35,306 nucleotides of DNA from Porphyromonadaceae bacterium (GTDB lineage: Bacteria > Bacteroidota > Bacteroidia > Bacteroidales > Paludibacteraceae): positions 1 to 35,306 of the forward strand of contig JAAYIT010000196.1 in the NCBI GenBank assembly GCA_012523295.1, read 5' to 3'. Below are positions 31,449-35,306 of this stretch, piece after piece. The notes under the pieces are model-generated. The model ran no database searches and was not told the DNA's origin. It saw only the letters and a program-made list of their open reading frames with translations. Within the stretch, counting starts at the first letter, position 1; each line of letters begins with the position of its first letter. The position numbers and the translations under genes were made by a program.

Positions 31449-31766
31449 TTATACAATAGAGATTAAATTTAATTTTTTGAACGACCTAAAACCTTGCTTT
31501 TCAGTGTCATAGTAAACTTGTACTGCGCTGTTTTTGGCTCTGCGGTCGCCTTTGATTTGGTCCGACACGCCTAAAAAAGTGCCGTACGCCTCTCTGATTT
31601 CGCCCGAAACTTTTTGAAAGTAAAATTTCACGATTTGAGTTTTCATTTTTTGAACTAACTTGTAATTGCGCCACGCAATGCGAAGGCACTCGCTGAATGA
31701 TTGCCCGCTGATTCTGAAATGTTGCCACGCTTGTAGCATAATTGCTCTTAAATCTGTTGTTTTCAT
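31449..31766 (-). CDS. WYL_2 (DUF2693) SH3-barrel protein
   Basis: A 105-aa protein matching the WYL_2 (formerly DUF2693) pattern. It has an N-terminal helix pair (LRAIMLQAWQHFRISGQSFSECLRIAWRNYKLVQKM) and a small beta-barrel (IVKFYFQKVSGEIREAYGTF, then VQVYYDTEKQGFRSFKKLNL). The family is common in Bacteroidota mobile elements and phages. A nucleic-acid or ligand-binding role is assumed from the fold, not proven. It is the first gene of a two-gene operon with a consensus promoter. Confidence 0.85.
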   Translation of the reverse strand: MKTTDLRAIMLQAWQHFRISGQSFSECLRIAWRNYKLVQKMKTQIVKFYFQKVSGEIREAYGTFLGVSDQIKGDRRAKNSAVQVYYDTEKQGFRSFKKLNLISIV

Positions 31767-31816
31767 GTTCGTAATTTTTAATGGGTTATTAAATTTATCG
31801 CTTTATTATTATAACA

Positions 31817-31848
31817 CAAAGATAAAGCTATAGGTTTAATAAAGCAAA
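31817..31848 (-). promoter_or_regulatory. Promoter of the WYL_2 operon
   Basis: On the minus strand, TTTG (31845-31848), exactly 20 bases, then TATCTTTG (31817-31824). Both boxes are exact. The leader is about 45 bases. Confidence 0.75.
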
Positions 31849-31886
31849 TACACATAATAGTTTTAACTTTATTTAATAGTTAGATT

Positions 31887-31919
31887 GTTATACTGATAAC
31901 TTTAATTATCGTAACTTTG
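31887..31919 (+). promoter_or_regulatory. Operator-like palindrome and -7 box of the XRE gene
   Basis: GTTAT (31887-31891) and ATAAC (31896-31900) form an inverted pair around ACTG. The exact -7 box TAACTTTG follows at 31912-31919, 24 bases before the XRE ATG. The position between divergent genes suits autoregulation. Confidence 0.5.
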
Positions 31920-31943
31920 CAGTAAATAATAAAACTTACAACT

Positions 31944-32234
31944 ATGCAATCAATTAAAAATCTTATCAAAAGAAAGGGATTAACTAACAAAGAGGTGGCT
32001 CAACGTATGGGCATTAGTGAAGTCGGATTATCTCAACATTTGAATGGCAATCCGAGCTACAATGTGCTTGAAAGAATAGCCGGTGCGATAGGTGTGGAAC
32101 TGTCGGACTTATTCGACCCCAATCAGCCGATATTTGGTGTCATTGTGCTAAACGGTGTTACTTATCAGATAGAAACATTCGGGCAATTAGAAAGAATGTA
32201 TAATGATTATTTGAAACAAAAGAAATTAAACTAA
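31944..32234 (+). CDS. XRE-family (Cro/CI-type) HTH regulator
   Basis: A 96-aa protein with a complete Cro/CI helix-turn-helix in the first 60 residues (IKNLIKRKGLTNKEVAQRMGISEVGLSQHLNG; VLERIAGAIGVELSDLF). A short C-terminal beta-helix segment follows. Such proteins repress element genes and often their own promoter. It is divergent from the WYL_2 operon, and its upstream box TGATAACTTT recurs before the higBA promoter, suggesting a shared regulator. Confidence 0.87.
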   Translation: MQSIKNLIKRKGLTNKEVAQRMGISEVGLSQHLNGNPSYNVLERIAGAIGVELSDLFDPNQPIFGVIVLNGVTYQIETFGQLERMYNDYLKQKKLN

Positions 32235-32336
32235 TTAGCTGGCAATGAGTATTGTGGATAATGTCCAAAGAGATGTAGGCTATACGGATACCCTTTGACG
32301 TTCTCTATAACTAAATTTATAAAAAACATTAAATTA

Positions 32337-32368
32337 GTTATCAAAGTATGATAACTTTTATATCTTTG
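32337..32368 (+). promoter_or_regulatory. Operator palindrome and -7 box of higBA
   Basis: GTTATC (32337-32342) and GATAAC (32350-32355) are perfect inverted arms around seven bases. TATCTTTG (32361-32368) is an exact -7 box only four bases before the higB ATG. Transcription would start at or next to the ATG, so the message may be leaderless. Confidence 0.6.
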
Positions 32369-32372
32369 CGCT

Positions 32373-32702
32373 ATGAAAGTTTATTTTGAAGACAGCGAAT
32401 TAGAGGCGTATGTTAAAACGGGTAAATCTACCGCAAAGGCATACAAGCAATACGCCAAAGACAAAGCGTTTACCGAACGTTTGCAGGCTGTTGTAGCTAC
32501 CATGCAGGCAGTAACAAAATCATCAGAATTAGCCTTGTATAGTTACTTGAAGTACGAAAAACTAAAACATCAGTACTCGGGATTGAGTAGCGTGCGCATA
32601 ATGAACGGCAAAGTAGAAAGGCTTATCTTCAAAGAAACAGAAAACGGATTTGAAATAACAATTATCGAATTAGATAAAACACACTATGGAAACAAGAAAT
32701 GA
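32373..32702 (+). CDS. higB: HigB-like toxin (RelE superfamily)
   Basis: A 109-aa toxin of the HigB type, expected to cut mRNA on the ribosome. The N-terminal helices are lysine-rich (STAKAYKQYAKDKAFTERLQ). The C-terminal beta sheet carries the family signature GLSSVRIMNGKVERLIFKE, followed by ITIIELDKTHYG. The toxin gene comes first, as is usual for hig loci, and overlaps the antitoxin gene by 17 bases. Expression is probably controlled by HigA binding the palindrome at the promoter. Confidence 0.85.
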   Translation: MKVYFEDSELEAYVKTGKSTAKAYKQYAKDKAFTERLQAVVATMQAVTKSSELALYSYLKYEKLKHQYSGLSSVRIMNGKVERLIFKETENGFEITIIELDKTHYGNKK

Positions 32703-32994
32703 ATTTGTATCGCTCACGCCTGTACATCCGGGACGTATTCTGCAAATGGAACTAAATGAGAGAGAAATAAAACAAAACTTATTAGCCGAGCAATTAGGCA
32801 TAGCCCCCACCAACCTAAGTAATTACATAAACGGCAAACGTAATTTTACCGCTGATTTTGCGCTTAAATTAGAGGATACGCTCGGCATTCCTGCTATTCA
32901 TTGGGTTAATATGCAGGCAAATTATGATTTAACTAAAGCGCGGATAAAACGCACGGAAAGGATTAACCCTGCAAGACATGCGGCTATGTTATGA
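32686..32994 (+). CDS. higA: HigA-like antitoxin, XRE family
   Basis: A 102-aa antitoxin with the HigA start VHPGRILQMELNEREI and an XRE helix-turn-helix (KQNLLAEQLGIAPTNLSNYINGKRNF). A helical tail ending HAAML would cover the toxin. It overlaps the higB 3' end by 17 bases, so translation is coupled. It would both neutralise HigB and repress the operon. The pair probably stabilises the integrated element. Confidence 0.88.
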   Translation: METRNEFVSLTPVHPGRILQMELNEREIKQNLLAEQLGIAPTNLSNYINGKRNFTADFALKLEDTLGIPAIHWVNMQANYDLTKARIKRTERINPARHAAML

Positions 32995-33045
32995 GTTGAA
33001 GCCTTGTAGTAATAACGTGAGTTCAACCCTTAAAATATCAACAAA

Positions 33046-33451
33046 ATGAGTACGCTTTATCTGCCAATCAGACAAATACATTTTGATGCGATTGTTGCGG
33101 GTACTAAAAAAAGAAGAGTTTCGGGAAATAAAAGAAGGGATAACGGCAAATAGATATCTAATCAAAGACGCCGATACAAAATACAAGCTAAACCCTGACG
33201 TTACAACGCCCGGAGTTGAGTATTACATTGATGATTACAACAAAGGTAATTTTCCGTTTTTGCCAAAACCTTACAAATATCTTTCGCTTGCCGTTGGTTA
33301 CGCCAAAGAGCGCGATACGGCTATAGTTGAGGTAATAGGTTACAGCTTTAAACCGAACATGATACGGGCGAACTTGTACGCTTTTTGGCAAATCGTTTAT
33401 CACATCGGCAATGTGGTTGAGGTTAAACGAGCGCCAAAGAAACATGTTTAG
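33046..33451 (+). pseudogene. ASCH/PUA-domain gene with a frameshift in an A7 run
   Basis: The frame from ATG 33046 reads MSTLYLPIRQIHFDAIVAGTKK, the normal start of an ASCH-domain protein, but then leaves the family. The +1 frame continues it as KEEFREIKEGITANRYLI and runs to 33451. The switch falls at the run of seven As at 33106-33112; six As would restore one frame of about 134 codons. The joined product has the ASCH pattern: lysine-rich loop, EEFREIK, and conserved beta strands (YLSLAVGYAKERDTAIVEVIGY). It may be a true pseudogene, a case of slippage, or a sequencing error. Confidence 0.65.
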
Positions 33452-33601
33452 TTTACACCTCTTTTTTTCAGCTATTTTACATTGCTACCAAACATTGTTT
33501 GTGCTTACTTTCGATTTAAGCCACTTTTTAGGCTCATGGTTGGGTTTGAATACAAAAACGGCAAATATACCGCAACGGGCGCAAAGTGCCGTAAAACAGA
33601 T

Positions 33602-34135
33602 TTATTTGCCTTTTCGGAAAAAATCCATTTGTGCCTCCCATAGCAAATCATCTTTGTGCTTCTTTGTTTCATCTTTGAGCATTTTCTCAAAATTCTTTCT
33701 TTCATTTGCCTTGTAGTCGAGGAACTCCATAAAATCCGTAAAACCTGATAACCTCATTTCAGTTGCAAAAATATTGTTATCTACTTGGTAAGATTTGAAA
33801 ACTTGCTCAAGACCGAATTTTTCAACTGCTTTCTCAAAAACATTTCGCGATACATCATCTTCAAATTCTCTTTTCATTCTATCTTCCCATTGCTTGTAAA
33901 GTAGTGCCACTTCGATTTTTTTATCTGCAAGTGCAACGTCTTTTTTAATCTGCTGTTGGCGTTCAAACTCCGCCCTTTCGGGATGTACATACCCGTACTT
34001 GATTTCGTGGTGTTCGTGCTTGCGCCGGGTTTCTCTTACTTGGTCTTCAAGAATTTGCTCCGCGCCTTTGTTGATGATGCCTGCAATTCGTTCAACGTGC
34101 TTTTCTCTTTCGATTCTTTTTTCTTCTTCTGTCAT
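33602..34135 (-). CDS. Coiled-coil hypothetical protein
   Basis: A 177-aa, highly charged, all-helical soluble protein. Heptad-like coiled coil covers most of residues 1-90 (MTEEEKRIEREKHVERIAGI, ERQQQIKKDVALADKKIEVALL) and again 140-177. It has no signal peptide and no recognised domain. It lies 139 bases downstream of the VirE_N-like gene on the same strand and may share its transcript. Proteins of this kind accompany replication or mobilisation genes in such elements, but no function is shown. Confidence 0.65.
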   Translation of the reverse strand: MTEEEKRIEREKHVERIAGIINKGAEQILEDQVRETRRKHEHHEIKYGYVHPERAEFERQQQIKKDVALADKKIEVALLYKQWEDRMKREFEDDVSRNVFEKAVEKFGLEQVFKSYQVDNNIFATEMRLSGFTDFMEFLDYKANERKNFEKMLKDETKKHKDDLLWEAQMDFFRKGK

Positions 34136-34274
34136 TTTGGTTAACTTTTTAGTTATTAATAAGTTTATTTATAGGGATTGTTGTTTTGTCGCGCGCTAAG
34201 GCTTGACTTATTTTTCTCGCGCGCGTGTGAGTGTCTAAACTGTCAACGCGTACGCGTGAAGGCTTCAGATATCT
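34136..34274. other. CpG-rich intergenic island
   Basis: In an otherwise AT-rich element, this gap holds GCGCGC steps (34190-34196 and 34218-34224) and the palindrome ACGCGTACGCGT (about 34247-34258). GGCTT recurs beside two of them. No hairpin with a U-run is seen. It may be a protein-binding or replication site. Confidence 0.4.
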
Positions 34275-35156
34275 TTATTTTAAACTCACACCGTAGTTTT
34301 TAGCAATATAGAAAATTATTCGCTCGGTGATCATACCACCTTTGGCACTTTCAAACAGTTTTTCGCTCTCTTCAAACCTGTATCTCTCATCTAACCTGCT
34401 TAAACTGTGAAACATCTCATTACCGTTTGGCTCGTTTTTTAACGCATAGGCAATGTTACGCCAATCTTCGCGGTTTTGCGTGATATTTATGCCTTTATCT
34501 AAAATCTTATTTATCAGTATGTTAAGATTGTTGTTGTTTTTGAATCTAACATTTGAAATTATTTTATTCTCAATCATTTTTGTGAAAGGTTTGGCCTGCC
34601 GAAACTCAAACCCCTCATTGTAACTTACAAAACGCAAACGGCTTACATTGATACAAGATGAATCTATTATAATGCCCATATCGGCAAAATAAACCTGCAA
34701 AGCTCTGAAGTGCTCTCTGTGTTTTTTGACATTAAATAACGGCATTAACACAAACACGCCTCTGCCCGAAACGCTCAACCCTGCGTATGCCGTAGTTTTC
34801 AGCTCATACATCTGCCGGGCAAGGGCTGTGAAGTCAGTAATTTGCGGGTTGTCTTTGCCGTCAATGTCAACGCAGATATAACCCGAATGCTCGATTAGCC
34901 CCGCATCACTTCTGGGCTCGAAAATACCCGAAGGCGTAAAGCAAGGTATCTGCTCTTTGAGAAATTTAATTTTCTCTTGGTCGGTTTCATTTCTTATACG
35001 CTGAACGGCGTGTTTATACTCACTTGTTAGTAAACATTCATGCAGTGGCTTCGTGGTGCCTTTGGTATGTGATACGTCGCTGAAAAAAGAAACTTTCGGC
35101 GAATTATAGTCTTTACTTTTAAAATCTGTATTGGGTTGTGTTGTGTTGTCTTGCAT
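34275..35156 (-). CDS. VirE_N (BT4734/BF3469) primase-like protein of a mobile element
   Basis: A 293-aa protein of the VirE N-terminal family, related to archaeo-eukaryotic primases. CVDIDGKDNP (near residue 94) gives the metal-binding Asp pair. AYAGLSVSGRGVFVLMPL (near 123) is the second core motif, and RLRFVSYN (near 173) closes the fold. A C-terminal helical part (NREDWRNIAYALKNEPNG, about 229-285) resembles a PriCT-type module. Such proteins serve replication of Bacteroidota plasmids and integrative elements. The usual VirE helicase-like partner is not within the window. The start codon lies inside a pentanucleotide repeat tract. Confidence 0.85.
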   Translation of the reverse strand: MQDNTTQPNTDFKSKDYNSPKVSFFSDVSHTKGTTKPLHECLLTSEYKHAVQRIRNETDQEKIKFLKEQIPCFTPSGIFEPRSDAGLIEHSGYICVDIDGKDNPQITDFTALARQMYELKTTAYAGLSVSGRGVFVLMPLFNVKKHREHFRALQVYFADMGIIIDSSCINVSRLRFVSYNEGFEFRQAKPFTKMIENKIISNVRFKNNNNLNILINKILDKGINITQNREDWRNIAYALKNEPNGNEMFHSLSRLDERYRFEESEKLFESAKGGMITERIIFYIAKNYGVSLK

Positions 35157-35182
35157 TGTAACTGTATTGTATTGTATTGTAT
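35136..35182 (-). repeat. Pentanucleotide repeat tract across the VirE_N start codon
   Basis: TGTAT is repeated four times perfectly (35163-35182), ending seven bases before the ATG. TTGTG/TTGTC/TTGCA/TTGTA units with the same 5-base period continue into codons 1-7 (35136-35160). Changes in unit number would change the leader or the frame. Confidence 0.7.
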
Positions 35183-35212
35183 GCGAATCAGGGGTTGAAA
35201 ATTAAAAATTAA

Positions 35213-35233
35213 CAAATTTAAACAATATTGTTT
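35213..35233 (-). promoter_or_regulatory. -7 box and palindrome upstream of the VirE_N gene
   Basis: Minus-strand TAAATTTG (35213-35220) matches TAnnTTTG. The perfect palindrome AAACAATATTGTTT (35220-35233) lies directly upstream, where a repressor would block the promoter. Confidence 0.45.
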
Positions 35234-35240
35234 GTAAGTT

Positions 35241-35302
35241 TCCGTTAAGGAACATAAACCGATTAATTCACCACAATTATTCAAATTTATGTTCCCAACG
35301 GA
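35241..35302. repeat. Inverted repeat at the window edge
   Basis: TCCGTTAAGGAACATAAA (35241-35258) and TTTATGTTCCCAACGGA (35286-35302) are complementary apart from one mismatch and one extra base, around 27 bases. It lies just upstream of the VirE_N promoter and may be a binding site for a replication or recombination protein. Confidence 0.55.
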
Positions 35303-35306
35303 TAAA

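Noticed and set aside
33106-33112. Programmed ribosomal frameshift at the A7 run
   Set aside because: A +1 shift would be needed, which this run does not favour, and no stimulatory structure is seen; ordinary mutation or sequencing error is more likely.

Overview
ORGANISM. The window comes from a low-GC member of the Bacteroidota, most likely Bacteroidales or a close relative. Three things point there: promoters of the TTTG-N20-TAnnTTTG type with almost no Shine-Dalgarno sites; a glycoside hydrolase ending in a T9SS type A-like sorting domain; and families typical of the phylum (GTPase-motif-deficient EF-G2, Wza/Wzc export pair, VirE_N primase-like protein, WYL_2/DUF2693 protein). I cannot name the species. 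LAYOUT. 1-3.06 kb is an AT-rich, accessory-looking stretch: an unrecognised Ser-rich protein whose 5' part looks broken, a D12-class DNA adenine methylase one base behind it, an orphan membrane protein and a possible gene fragment. 3.2-30 kb is chromosomal backbone: fabI, a DUF2200 gene, an acidic-tailed hypothetical gene, a mini-lipoprotein/cupin pair, EF-G2, a wza-wzc export pair, an M20 dipeptidase, a small HTH protein, trxB, lolA, an OB-fold-like lipoprotein, a ResB-like cytochrome c biogenesis protein, nrfA and nrfH (ammonifying nitrite reductase), GNAT-ovoA (ovothiol synthesis), NADP-type isocitrate dehydrogenase and a very large GH127-family beta-L-arabinofuranosidase. From about 30.33 kb to the right edge is a probable integrated element. 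It opens with a decayed 3' fragment of a tRNA gene (a typical attachment site) and carries a WYL_2 protein, an XRE regulator, a HigB-HigA toxin-antitoxin pair, a frameshifted ASCH-domain gene, a coiled-coil protein and a VirE_N primase-like protein. No integrase lies inside the window. HOW GENES WORK TOGETHER. NrfH passes quinol electrons to the pentaheme NrfA; the ResB-like protein next door belongs to cytochrome c maturation, but its usual CcsA partner is absent. TrxB, OvoA and the cupin suggest thiol and redox metabolism. Wza and Wzc form an export channel and chain-length kinase without neighbouring glycosyltransferases. LolA services outer-membrane lipoproteins, several of which are encoded here. 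MOST UNUSUAL SIGNAL. A 75-nt unit recurs three times: two tandem copies directly upstream of lolA and one upstream of the GH127 gene. Two copies encode nearly the same 24-residue peptide (starting MKQP and ending NGVFHTTLM). The two ends of every copy are complementary, so the unit can also fold into a hairpin that hides its own start codon. A second dispersed repeat of about 170 bp lies just 3' of two minus-strand genes, and a 223-bp nested foldback element lies between nrfH and the GNAT-ovoA operon.
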